36,213 nucleotides of DNA from a virus. The stretch is taken from positions 1 to 36,213 of the IMG/VR virus record IMGVR_UViG_3300042935_000737; one strand, written 5' to 3'. Below are positions 29,443 to 36,213 of this stretch, piece after piece (position 1 is the stretch's first letter; every line of letters starts with the position of its first letter). The translations under genes and the position numbers were made by a program. The notes below the pieces were generated by a model. The model searched no databases and was not told where the DNA came from. It saw nothing but the letters and a program-made list of their open reading frames with translations.

Positions 29443-30291
29443 TTAGGCTAATTTAGAGCCGAAATTAAGTAGATAATCTTTTGTAAAATTGTGGCAACCT
29501 ATTTTGATAATATTGCCGACCTCGTTAACCTTATAATTTAATACGCTTTCACCTACTTGCAAAGTATTTGTTTTTATTTTATTATATAACCTCTTTGCTA
29601 TTTCCATTGGTATTTGGACGGCTTGAGTAGTTTCTACTCTGTTTTCATTAATGTTAACTCTTAAAAAATCTAAATTGGAACGGCTATAAATACGGCTTGT
29701 TTCAAAATTGAGCCACTTTTTTAATATTTCCTCCTCTTTAATTTTATCCTCTTTTTGCTTTTTAGCCAACTCTAATTTTATAAGCTCGTTTTTCTTAATT
29801 AAATACTCTAAATTTTCGCTTTTATCCTTAATAGATAAAACAGCCGTAAGGCCTAAGGGTATTTCAATGTTAAAAAATTGAGCATACTCGGAAACCTCGC
29901 TATGTAGTCGGCTTAACTCGTTTAAATATAATTCAGGCTTTTTAGCCTTTATTAACTTTGTCGCCTCGTGTTCGGCTAATTGCAACCAACTTGCAAAATT
30001 ACTTGAGTGGTTTAAGCTCGGAGTATGGCAATAAAGTTTATTATATTGCCTCGTTGCATTTCTAACAATACTAATTTGTTTTCCTGTTGTGTTTGAATAT
30101 GTGCGATAAGTGAATAACATACGCTCAAGGCCGTTTTCGTTTGTCACTATTTTAGCAATAGGAAAGTGACCGCCATAGCTATAAATAGTTTTTCCCTCAA
30201 AGTAAAATGAGCCGTTTGAATTGCGTCCGCTTTGTTGCGTTTGATTTGCGTAGATGTGTGCTAGTTCTGAATTGTTAAATACTGTTTTCAT
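29443..30291 (-). CDS. Large early-region protein, unknown
   Basis: At 282 residues this is the longest unknown in the leftward arm. The N-terminal domain has F-Y-F-E-G-K-T-I-Y-S-Y-G-G-H-F-P-I-A and F-T-Y-R-T-Y-S-N-T-T-G-K-Q. A helical Lys/Glu-rich middle (about 150-200) follows, then a beta-rich end. The first part resembles a family common in metagenomic phages with no assigned role. The A-rich leader acacaaaaacacATG precedes it. It ends close to the tRNA-like element. Confidence 0.7.
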   Translation of the reverse strand: MKTVFNNSELAHIYANQTQQSGRNSNGSFYFEGKTIYSYGGHFPIAKIVTNENGLERMLFTYRTYSNTTGKQISIVRNATRQYNKLYCHTPSLNHSSNFASWLQLAEHEATKLIKAKKPELYLNELSRLHSEVSEYAQFFNIEIPLGLTAVLSIKDKSENLEYLIKKNELIKLELAKKQKEDKIKEEEILKKWLNFETSRIYSRSNLDFLRVNINENRVETTQAVQIPMEIAKRLYNKIKTNTLQVGESVLNYKVNEVGNIIKIGCHNFTKDYLLNFGSKLA

Positions 30292-30309
30292 GTGTTTTTG
30301 TGTTATTGG

Positions 30310-30453
30310 TTATTTAATATAAATAGTAAATTCAGGGCCATATGCCAAACGATACTCATTAACTAGGTATTTTGCCTCTTGTAATGTTTCGGCGGTATCA
30401 ATTTCCTCTTTGCCGTATCTTGATGAGGCCATTATTTTGTATGTTTTTTTCAT
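30310..30453 (-). CDS. Small soluble mini-protein (47 residues)
   Basis: M-K-K-T-Y-K-I-M-A-S-S-R-Y-G-K-E-E-I then a helix and Y-I-K end. The E-T-L-Q-E-A-K-Y-L-V-N-E-Y helix is like those in small phage regulators. It starts two bases after the mini-gene at 30455 ends. It is too short for ordinary ORF filters; the four tight overlaps support translation. Confidence 0.5.
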   Translation of the reverse strand: MKKTYKIMASSRYGKEEIDTAETLQEAKYLVNEYRLAYGPEFTIYIK

Positions 30454-30454
30454 G

Positions 30455-30556
30455 TTATTTATTTTTTAATGTTTGGTAAATTGTTTTAATAAGGGCATAA
30501 ACTAAAATACTAACTACGCTTATAGCTAGTAATTCAAATAAGGTTATTACTTGCAT
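30455..30556 (-). CDS. Single-TM mini-protein (33 residues)
   Basis: M-Q-V-I-T-L-F-E-L-L-A-I-S-V-V-S-I-L-V is almost all TM helix, ending basic (T-L-K-N-K). The start overlaps the end of the preceding mini-gene (30547) by ten bases. Part of a run of four mini-genes between the divergent region and the 282-residue gene. Confidence 0.5.
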   Translation of the reverse strand: MQVITLFELLAISVVSILVYALIKTIYQTLKNK

Positions 30557-30663
30557 GATTCATTTATTATAAGGTGGATAAATAAACGGCATAAAGTACC
30601 TACAAAATAGGTAACTAAGCCAATGAATAAAAGGGGCAAAATTGTTTCTGTAAGTGTGTACAT
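30547..30663 (-). CDS. Single-TM mini-protein (38 residues)
   Basis: M-Y-T-L-T-E-T-I-L then L-L-F-I-G-L-V-T-Y-F-V-G-T-L forms one TM helix, with a short polar tail. Its codons also contain a DnaA-box-like TTATCCACC. Coupled to the next mini-gene by overlap. The function is unknown. Confidence 0.5.
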   Translation of the reverse strand: MYTLTETILPLLFIGLVTYFVGTLCRLFIHLIINESCK

Positions 30664-30672
30664 GATAATAAA

Positions 30673-30822
30673 TTAAAGGTTAAAAAATTTGATAAGTTTG
30701 ACATAGGATAAAATAATAAGATAAGCTACAAAGTATTTATACTTTCTTTTACCTTGCTTTGCTAGTCTTAAATTCAATTCATGCCTTTGAAATTCAAAGG
30801 TGTTTTGTGTTTTGTTTGTCAT
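30673..30822 (-). CDS. First leftward mini-protein (49 residues), C-terminal TM
   Basis: A basic N-terminal half (M-T-N-K-T-Q-N-T-F-E-F-Q-R-H-E-L) is followed by Y-F-V-A-Y-L-I-I-L-S-Y, a probable TM or hydrophobic helix. It is the first gene after the divergent region and its promoter box (30868-30875). The leader is aaacactaacaaaATG. Confidence 0.5.
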   Translation of the reverse strand: MTNKTQNTFEFQRHELNLRLAKQGKRKYKYFVAYLIILSYVKLIKFFNL

Positions 30823-30867
30823 TTTGTTAGTGTTTAATGAGCCATAAAGATATGGACTTAATCAATA

Positions 30868-30875
30868 CAAAGTTA
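30868..30875 (-). promoter_or_regulatory. Leftward TAnnTTTG box for the early arm
   Basis: The minus strand reads TAACTTTG, 46 bases upstream of ATG 30822. A copy of the 21-base element lies 26 bases farther upstream. It is the best candidate for the first leftward promoter. Confidence 0.5.
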
Positions 30876-30901
30876 AAAAAGATTAAAAATAATTAAAAGT
30901 A

Positions 30902-30922
30902 TTTAGTTAAAATATTGTTAAT
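30902..30922 (-). promoter_or_regulatory. 21-base regulatory element, copy 3
   Basis: Plus strand TTTAGTTAA, then AATA, then TTGTTAAT. It matches copy 2 closely. A TAACTTTG box lies 26 bases downstream on the minus strand, so the element would sit just upstream of the promoter core. Confidence 0.55.
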
Positions 30923-31170
30923 TTGTTTAATTGATGAAAGTAGTATATATTATATTAGTATATACAATTATAGGTAACTTATATAATTATATACATTACT
31001 AGTAAAGTAGTAAATTATAATAGTATTAGATATTATAATTACATGGGTATATTTATATACACATTAAATAAAAGTATTTATGTTAGGTTGTTAGCTAGGG
31101 CACAAAAGAGCCTAAACAATCAATAAAGTAAAAATACATATTTTTGGGGCTGATAAGGGGTAATAAACCC

Positions 31171-31385
31171 TACGAATGTTATCGTATTTAACATAATGGT
31201 AATTATAAGCTAAAATGGGTATTGATAATCAAGGAGTTATAAAAGGATATTACTACGAAGATCCCCGTAGACCCCCTACCACTTTGTTTCGTACGTAAGT
31301 TTTCGTAGATCCCTTGTGCCCTCCAATATTCTGATATCAACCATTGTTTTAACATTTTTTGATATTTGGATTCGAAGAATACGAA
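31171..31385. repeat. Cluster of five TACGAA/TTCGTA sites
   Basis: Direct copies at 31171-31176, 31254-31259 and 31380-31385, inverted at 31288-31293 and 31302-31307. Two of them are followed by GATCCC (31260, 31308). Five occurrences of a six-mer and its inverse in 215 bases of AT-rich DNA are well above chance. Likely binding sites for a replication or early regulatory protein. Confidence 0.6.
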
Positions 31386-31432
31386 GTTGATTTTTTTTAT
31401 TTTCCATATAACCCATTATAATTTATTATAAT

Positions 31433-31669
31433 ATGAATATACCGAAAAGAGAACTAGACAAACGCTACAAGAAGGGAGTTGATACAGGAGCAATGAGCTT
31501 CCATAATGTTGAACTACCCTTAATGGGCTATACGGCCTTAAATAGACCTCTAAGTGTAACACCTAACCCTGATAAGCAAAATAGGAGAAAGGTCAGCGAT
31601 GAGGCTAAAAAGAGGTATAAAAGGGATATGAAGCTTAAGAGCAGAAAAGCCAAACTAAAAAACCAGTAA
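31433..31669 (+). CDS. Small basic protein, first rightward gene
   Basis: A 78-residue, strongly Lys/Arg-rich protein: R-E-L-D-K-R-Y-K-K-G-V-D and K-R-Y-K-R-D-M-K-L-K-S-R at the end. The high charge suggests nucleic-acid binding, perhaps with the packaging machinery or origin. It begins at the right edge of the divergent region and abuts the zinc-ribbon gene (one base between). Confidence 0.6.
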   Translation: MNIPKRELDKRYKKGVDTGAMSFHNVELPLMGYTALNRPLSVTPNPDKQNRRKVSDEAKKRYKRDMKLKSRKAKLKNQ

Positions 31670-31670
31670 T

Positions 31671-31865
31671 ATGAAAGACACAGTAGCCAAGAGAACTTAC
31701 AGATGTAAATGCGGAGTATCTACAGAGGATTATGTTTGGGATAGTTCCATAAGGGAACATACCATCAAGTGTACTAAGTGCGAAAGTGTGCTTAGCTTTG
31801 ACCATATCAAGGTAGAGAAGGTAGTACATATCACATCTATCCGAACACCAACAAAGAACCGATAA
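31671..31865 (+). CDS. Zinc-ribbon small protein
   Basis: A 64-residue protein with C-K-C (13-15) and C-T-K-C (34-37), a compact zinc-ribbon arrangement, flanked by basic residues and an H-I-K-V-E-K end. These small proteins often bind nucleic acid or another protein; the role here is unknown. It stands between the basic protein and a TM mini-gene. Confidence 0.6.
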   Translation: MKDTVAKRTYRCKCGVSTEDYVWDSSIREHTIKCTKCESVLSFDHIKVEKVVHITSIRTPTKNR

Positions 31866-31866
31866 T

Positions 31867-31971
31867 ATGGAAATATTTGTAAAAGCATACTATGATGGTA
31901 TGATGATTTTATTTTTCTCGTTTTTTATATTTTGCATAACAAGAAAAGGAGAAAGAACAAAAAAATGGTAA
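31867..31971 (+). CDS. Single-TM mini-protein (34 residues)
   Basis: M-E-I-F-V-K-A-Y-Y-D-G-M-M, then a TM helix (I-L-F-F-S-F-F-I-F-C-I) and a basic tail ending R-T-K-K-W. It begins one base after the zinc-ribbon stop and ends 15 bases before the terminase gene. Topology and ending recall the mini-protein at 15414. Confidence 0.5.
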   Translation: MEIFVKAYYDGMMILFFSFFIFCITRKGERTKKW

Positions 31972-31986
31972 CCAAAAACGATTAAT

Positions 31987-32517
31987 ATGAATGCAGAATT
32001 CAGAGATATTAGCAAAGAAGCTTTTATCATAGCTTACAAGGAGAATTTTGGCAATATCACCATTGCTTGTGAATCAGCAGGGGTTGGTAGAGGTCAGTAT
32101 AAGGCCTGGTGCGATAAAGATCCTGAGTTTAGACAAAGATTAGCTGAAATAGAGCCTGAGGAGATTATGCTTGACTTCGGTGAGCATAAGTTGATGGAAA
32201 GGATTGCTAAAGGTGATACCTTGGCCACAATGTTCCTCTTAAAAACCAAAGGTAAGCGTAGAGGCTATATCGAAAGGCAAGAGGTTGCTCATGAAGGAGA
32301 TGTGGTTAAGCAGATTACTGTCAATGTCCTAAAGGCTAGTCATGTAGAAGAATTGTCTAATGGTGTTCAGCAGTTAGATGGGGATGAGAATGCTGCCATC
32401 GAGGATAGCGGATTCGTGGTTCCAGCTACCGAAGCTGCTAATATTCAAGATATTCCACTTTACGAGTTCGATAAAGAGGTAGAACTACCGAATGAGATGG
32501 ATATTTACGAAGAATAA
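31987..32517 (+). CDS. Terminase small subunit
   Basis: A 176-residue protein starting with a helix-turn-helix domain: F-G-N-I-T-I-A-C-E-S-A-G-V-G-R-G-Q-Y-K-A-W is the classic phage small terminase HTH (about 18-38), followed by D-P-E-F-R-Q-R and a long C-terminal acidic tail. It recognises the packaging site on phage DNA. It is separated from the large subunit by 820 non-coding bases, unlike most phages, in which the two genes abut. Confidence 0.8.
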   Translation: MNAEFRDISKEAFIIAYKENFGNITIACESAGVGRGQYKAWCDKDPEFRQRLAEIEPEEIMLDFGEHKLMERIAKGDTLATMFLLKTKGKRRGYIERQEVAHEGDVVKQITVNVLKASHVEELSNGVQQLDGDENAAIEDSGFVVPATEAANIQDIPLYEFDKEVELPNEMDIYEE

Positions 32518-32650
32518 ATCCGTAGGATATGAAAATAGGGCTATTTAGCATTTTAAGGCGATTCTAGGGCATATCTGCTTTTCAGTAGTACTATCTATCC
32601 AAAAAGGGGTAGAGTGTCTTAAAACGCTTTTAAATGCCCTTTAATTAGAT

Positions 32651-32679
32651 TGCATGAATTTTTCCGAATTATTCATGCA
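32651..32679. repeat. 9-bp inverted repeat in the inter-terminase region
   Basis: TGCATGAAT and its exact inverse ATTCATGCA are separated by 11 bases. As RNA or cruciform it gives a clean hairpin without a T tract, so it is not a usual terminator. Confidence 0.75.
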
Positions 32680-33101
32680 GATTTGCCAAAGTCGGTAGTG
32701 AAACTTGGGCAATATCCGAATTAGTGTCACCAATTTATATAAATATGTGACATAGTTAGGGGTAACTCTGTTAATTGTTGTAACATTATTATGGCAGATA
32801 TGTTACTGATTTATATAGGATTGTAACAGAATTTGTTAATTCTTTAAATTGGGCTTGTTATATCTTGTAACATATAAAGGGCAGATTTGTTACGAAATAG
32901 GTGCAAATGAATATAAATAGGTGCAAAGTTATACTCACAGTATAAAAATAGGAGTAATACTACTCTATTATCAAAAAATGTAAACTCTGCAAGTTTTGAT
33001 AGTGAACTGTCCGATTTTTTAGGATAGTTGTATTATAAAATCCTGTTGTACTTAAATTATAAAAATCTGCTTTACTCAATCGACTGAGTAATTTTACTCA
33101 A

Positions 33102-33130
33102 TGAGCCGTAAATGATTGATAAACGGCTCA
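33102..33130. repeat. 8-bp inverted repeat next to tandem 13-mers
   Basis: TGAGCCGT pairs with ACGGCTCA around a 13-base loop that carries one copy of AATGATTGATAAA; the second copy starts at 33133. A preceding hairpin, TTACTCA/TGAGTAA, lies at 33072-33091. Confidence 0.75.
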
Positions 33131-33240
33131 AGAATGATTGATAAAGTGCTATATAATGCACAAAAGCATATCAGAATGTGCATTTTATGACGCATTATGC
33201 ACTCATTAGTGTCAAATAATGCACTTTATGGTGTATGTTC

Positions 33241-33256
33241 CCGACATTGATGTCGG
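33241..33256. repeat. Near-perfect palindrome CCGACAT..ATGTCGG
   Basis: CCGACAT and ATGTCGG are exact inverses separated by two bases, so this is one of the few G+C-richer spots of the region. It lies 85 bases before the terL ATG and could be a terminase cleavage or binding site, or an operator. Confidence 0.75.
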
Positions 33257-33340
33257 AGAGATACAAGCAACCCCTACTTTCCTATAAAACCAAAAAGATT
33301 AGCTTTGTCTTGAGCAAACCAAAATTTTTAATTTATTTCT

Positions 33341-34477
33341 ATGGAAGTAACCACCAATGTTGTCTTTGAGGTACTAAACAACTCAAAGAAGAGAATCTCT
33401 GTTATGCAAGGAGGTACGAGGTCAGGAAAGACTTACAATGTGCTTACCTGGTTTATAGTTAAGCTTTTGCAAGAAAGAGGTAAAACCCTAACAATTTGCC
33501 GTTCATCCCTGCCAAGTATCAAGGGATCGGTCATGAGGGATTTTATTGAGATACTATCGAAGTATAAACTCTACTCGGAGGAGAAGCACAACAAATCAGA
33601 GAACTTATACTTCCTTAATGGCAATACGGTAGAATTTGTATCTACAGACCAACCGCAGAAGATTAGAGGTCGTAAAAGGCACTATCTGTTTATTAACGAG
33701 GCAAACGAGGTTAACTACGAATCTTGGATGCAATTAGCCCTAAGAACTACGGATAAAATCGTACTTGACTATAATCCTTCCGATTATTACTCTTGGATTT
33801 ACGATAAGGTCATTCCTAGGGAAGATACCGACTTTACCATCACGACTTACAAGGATAATCCGTTTTTAGATAAAACCATTATTGCCGAGATTGAAAGATT
33901 GAAGGATGCTGACCACGAATACTGGAGAGTTTATGGATTAGGCGAAAGAGCAATTAGTGAAGCTACGATTTATAGCCATTGGAGAAGAAGAAGGAACTTT
34001 CCAGAGGGTGGAGATGTTTTCTACGGCCTTGACTTTGGTTATAACAACCAGACTGCCCTTGTAAGGTGTAAGAACTTCGATGGTGACATTTATGTCGAGC
34101 AACTGATATATGATACTAAGATGTCAACCTCACTCCTAATAGACCGATTAAAGTCTATGGGGCTATCTCGTAGAGATGAGATATTCGCAGATGCTGCTGA
34201 ACCCAAAACAATAGCTGAGGTAAATAAAGCAGGGTTTAATTTAAAGTCAGCTACCAAAGATGTGTTCGCAGGAATTAATAAGGTGAAATCATTTCCATTG
34301 TTTATAAAATCAGAATCTTTAGATTTGTTAGATGAGATTAAAAACTATAAGTGGAAAACGGATCATGATGGCAACACAATGGATGAGCCTGTTAAGTTTC
34401 GTGACCACTTGATGGATGCTATGCGTTATGCTATCTACTCAAAATATGCGAAAGCAAAAAGAGGATGGGTGGTTTAG
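33341..34477 (+). CDS. terL: Terminase large subunit
   Basis: A 378-residue packaging motor and nuclease. Walker A is G-G-T-R-S-G-K-T (24-31), Walker B is L-F-I-N-E (116-120) with catalytic Glu120. The C-terminal RNase H-like nuclease shows G-L-D-F-G (229-233, Asp231), F-A-D-A-A (282-286, Asp284) and D-H-L-M-D-A (355-360, Asp359), its acidic metal site. The gene is followed by a promoter box and the portal gene. It is slightly shorter than many terminases, but every motif is present. Confidence 0.93.
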   Translation: MEVTTNVVFEVLNNSKKRISVMQGGTRSGKTYNVLTWFIVKLLQERGKTLTICRSSLPSIKGSVMRDFIEILSKYKLYSEEKHNKSENLYFLNGNTVEFVSTDQPQKIRGRKRHYLFINEANEVNYESWMQLALRTTDKIVLDYNPSDYYSWIYDKVIPREDTDFTITTYKDNPFLDKTIIAEIERLKDADHEYWRVYGLGERAISEATIYSHWRRRRNFPEGGDVFYGLDFGYNNQTALVRCKNFDGDIYVEQLIYDTKMSTSLLIDRLKSMGLSRRDEIFADAAEPKTIAEVNKAGFNLKSATKDVFAGINKVKSFPLFIKSESLDLLDEIKNYKWKTDHDGNTMDEPVKFRDHLMDAMRYAIYSKYAKAKRGWVV

Positions 34478-34490
34478 GTTAAAAATTTGT

Positions 34491-34498
34491 TACTTTTG
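34491..34498 (+). promoter_or_regulatory. TAnnTTTG -7 box before the portal gene
   Basis: TACTTTTG is followed by GTAAAAATATC and lies 15 bases before the GTG of the portal gene. It resembles the boxes at 2694 and 15525 in both core and A-rich downstream sequence. Confidence 0.6.
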
Positions 34499-34513
34499 TA
34501 AAAATATCATATA

Positions 34514-35923
34514 GTGAAGTTAACGGACATACTAAGTGCGGTTAATCCTTTTAAACAAAAGGCAGCCCCTAGAAAAAATACGAACCTTAATAACCCATTT
34601 GGTGATTTTGGTGGTTTAATAGGCGGTAGAACGCTTTACCCAAATTTAGACTATGCCAAGTTCGTACAGGATTACGATAACAATAGCGAAGTCTATTCTA
34701 TCATAAAGCGTATCTCAAAAACAATCTCTACAGTTCCATTCTATGTTTATAAGGTTAAGAGCAAGAAAGACTTGAACACTTATAAATCTATGATGGCTAA
34801 CGCATCAAGCGGAGCAGATATTGCTCGTGCGGAGTTAATGAGAATCAAAGCAGTTGATGAGATTGCTGATAGTCCGCTAAACAAATTATTAGAAAGACCG
34901 AATCCATACCAATCATTCTCTGAGTTTATTGAGAATATCATTGGCTATAAACTTATTACAGGTAACTCTTACATATGGGCTAATAGATTAGCTAGTGGTA
35001 AAGTTGCTGAACTTGTTACTCTCCCATCCCAATATGTCGCTATCATTAGCGATGGTACTATCAATGGGGTTGAAGGCTACTCTTTCACATTAGTTGGGTG
35101 GGATCAGTTGGATGCTAAAGATGTAATCCACTTAAAATACTTCAACCCCTACTTCAACACTAATGGACAACAACTATATGGACTATCGCCTTTACAAGCT
35201 GCTTACAGAACTGTTCAACGCAGTAACGATGCTAAGGATACCTCTGTAGGTATGTTGCAGAATCAAGGGCCTAAGGGTATCTTGTATGCAGATGAATCAA
35301 ATGATTTCGGCCCTGAACAAGCTGGTAAGTTAAAAGAAGATTTCTACAATCAGTACGGAACTAAAACGCAAGGAGGCATTATTCAAAATGCTGGTAAGAT
35401 TTTAATTGCAGGTGCTAAATTGGGTTGGGTTAATATGGGATTATCTCCTGTTGACCTTCAGTTGTTAGAATCAGAGAAGATTACGCTTCGTGAGTTGTGT
35501 AATGTGTACGGAGTTAACTCTGCACTATTTAACGATCCTGATAATAAGACTTACAATAACATGAAAGAGGCTAAAAAGGAAATGCTTACTCAAGTAGTAC
35601 TTCCTGAATTAGTTTTGATTCGTGATGCGTTCAATAGGTTTTTTGAAGGTGAAATAGGTAGCGGATATTATATTGATTTCGATATTACTGTGTTCCCAGA
35701 GTTGCAAGAGGATATGAAAGAGTTATCTGCTATCCTTTCTCAATCATGGTGGATTACACCTAACGAAAAAAGACAAGCAATGAGATACGATACTGTTCAA
35801 GATGATGTCATGAACGCTATCTACATACCTGCTGGTTACTTACCTATCGATGAGTTAACAATGTTGCAGAATCCAAGAGATGCTCAACAACAAGGAGATT
35901 ATAATTTGCCTCCTGTAAAATAA
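34514..35923 (+). CDS. Portal protein
   Basis: The 469-residue product belongs to the HK97 portal family. N-terminal wing features are Y-S-I-I-K-R-I-S-K-T-I and L-L-E-R-P-N-P-Y-Q-S (about 117-126). A central A-G-A-K-L-G-W-V-N-M-G-L-S-P-V-D-L-Q part is followed by V-N-S-A-L-F-N-D-P-D-N-K-T-Y-N-N-M, the signature of phage portals (A-L-F..N..T-Y-N-N). It forms the ring through which DNA enters. The start is GTG, 36 bases after terL. Confidence 0.92.
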   Translation: MKLTDILSAVNPFKQKAAPRKNTNLNNPFGDFGGLIGGRTLYPNLDYAKFVQDYDNNSEVYSIIKRISKTISTVPFYVYKVKSKKDLNTYKSMMANASSGADIARAELMRIKAVDEIADSPLNKLLERPNPYQSFSEFIENIIGYKLITGNSYIWANRLASGKVAELVTLPSQYVAIISDGTINGVEGYSFTLVGWDQLDAKDVIHLKYFNPYFNTNGQQLYGLSPLQAAYRTVQRSNDAKDTSVGMLQNQGPKGILYADESNDFGPEQAGKLKEDFYNQYGTKTQGGIIQNAGKILIAGAKLGWVNMGLSPVDLQLLESEKITLRELCNVYGVNSALFNDPDNKTYNNMKEAKKEMLTQVVLPELVLIRDAFNRFFEGEIGSGYYIDFDITVFPELQEDMKELSAILSQSWWITPNEKRQAMRYDTVQDDVMNAIYIPAGYLPIDELTMLQNPRDAQQQGDYNLPPVK

Positions 35924-35928
35924 TATGG

Positions 35929-36213
35929 ATGTCCAAGATATTACAACCTTCTCAGCAATTCAATTTGCAACAAACCATAGCGAGGAAGTCCATCACGGAG
36001 TTTAGGCCACAAATAGAAAAGGCCTTACAAAGTGATTTTAACAAAGCTGCGGAGTTGGTAAAAGAGATGGGTGTATTCCAACTAGCTAACTATAACAAGA
36101 CATTTTTCAACCAAGATAAGATTAGCAATATTTTACGAACTTTGTACGAAGGTACTGGTGGCTATACTGCTATGAGGTATCAGAAGATATTTGACAAGGA
36201 TAAGAAAGCGGAA
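35929..36213 (+). CDS. Head morphogenesis protein, N-terminal part (continues at base 1)
   Basis: The true start of the split minor head gene is ATG 35929, in the frame M-S-K-I-L-Q-P-S-Q-Q-F-N, five bases after the portal stop. The N-terminal helix-rich part (A-R-K-S-I-T-E-F-R-P-Q-I) reads through the junction into the segment starting at base 1. A different frame beginning at ATG 35925 ends after 26 codons and is not the gene. Confidence 0.85.
   Translation, partial: MSKILQPSQQFNLQQTIARKSITEFRPQIEKALQSDFNKAAELVKEMGVFQLANYNKTFFNQDKISNILRTLYEGTGGYTAMRYQKIFDKDKKAE
36046..36213. repeat. Terminal overlap, right copy
   Basis: Matches bases 1-168 apart from three substitutions. It carries atg (Met) where the left copy has ata (Ile), plus two silent changes. 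Confidence 0.9.

Larger units (their letters stand above)
30823..31432. other. Divergent non-coding region; origin or control candidate
   Basis: About 600 bases separate leftward and rightward arms and no gene is credible. The left half is extremely AT-rich with TATATA-type stretches (30940-31090). The right half holds five TACGAA/TTCGTA sites and a G+C-richer island (31255-31285). An inverted repeat ATATCAA/TTGATAT lies at 31334-31340 and 31359-31365. A duplex-unwinding zone plus iterons is the usual make-up of an origin. Confidence 0.5.
32518..33340. other. Repeat-rich non-coding region between terminase genes; candidate pac/cos
   Basis: No reasonable ORF is found on either strand in 823 bases. 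The tract contains TTGTAACAT-type boxes (32778, 32821, 32865), GGCAGATWTGTTAC at 32793-32806 and 32880-32893, AAATAGGTGCAAA at 32895 and 32915, TTTACTCAAT at 33071 and 33093, and AATGATTGATAAA at 33111 and 33133. There are also several perfect inverted repeats, including TGCATGAAT (32651) with ATTCATGCA (32671). Dense sites beside the small terminase gene point to its packaging recognition site. Confidence 0.55.

Noticed and set aside
29994-30001. Minus-strand TAATTTTG inside the 282-residue gene
   Set aside because: Exact -7 match but within coding sequence, with no downstream gene start in range; AT-rich DNA gives such matches by chance.
32529-32567. Twelve-codon frame at the start of the inter-terminase region
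   Set aside because: Too short and without a leader or composition signal; treated as non-coding.

Overview
The window is an essentially complete genome of a tailed siphophage infecting a member of the Bacteroidota. It is cut inside a head gene: bases 36046-36213 repeat bases 1-168 with three mismatches, so the unit closes to a circle or circularly permuted molecule of about 36,045 bp. The host group is inferred from three things. The DNA is AT-rich, start codons follow A-rich leaders without a good Shine-Dalgarno sequence, and a TAnnTTTG box (the Bacteroidota sigma-factor -7 element) recurs just upstream of genes. No integrase, excisionase or CI-like repressor is recognisable, so a virulent lifestyle is likelier than a temperate one.

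Rightward (+) arm, from 31433 across the junction to 19082. Three small early-position genes lead to the small terminase. An 820-base non-coding tract full of repeats follows and is a candidate packaging site. Then come large terminase, portal, head morphogenesis protein (split by the window ends), prohead protease and HK97-type capsid. A terminator follows the capsid gene. Next are the connector, head-closure, gp10-like and tail-terminator genes, the tail tube, two tail-assembly chaperone frames joined by a probable -1 frameshift, tape measure, baseplate hub, a tube-fold protein carrying an inserted domain, and a 1058-residue fibre with a C-terminal S74 chaperone. A lysis region (TM/coiled-coil proteins, holin candidate, M15 endolysin) and a metallophosphoesterase finish the arm.

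Leftward (-) arm, from 30822 down to 19208. This holds many small unknown genes, a cytosine-C5 methyltransferase, a stand-alone DnaA domain IV protein, a gene pair that may be recombination-related, a winged-helix replication protein, a DnaB helicase and two nuclease-like proteins. The arms converge at 19116-19180, where two terminators face each other, and diverge from the 30823-31432 non-coding region, a candidate control region or origin.

The most unusual signals are non-coding. The leader of the replication gene at 23205 has two hairpins with perfectly complementary 7-base loops, one being terminator-like. A 49-base tRNA-like element at 29389-29437 has acceptor and T arms but no anticodon arm. 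A perfect 23-base dyad overlaps a promoter at 20335-20357. A 21-base element occurs three times at similar spacing from promoter-like boxes. Iteron-like arrays lie in the divergent and inter-terminase regions. All functional statements rest on reading the sequence; no database search was run.
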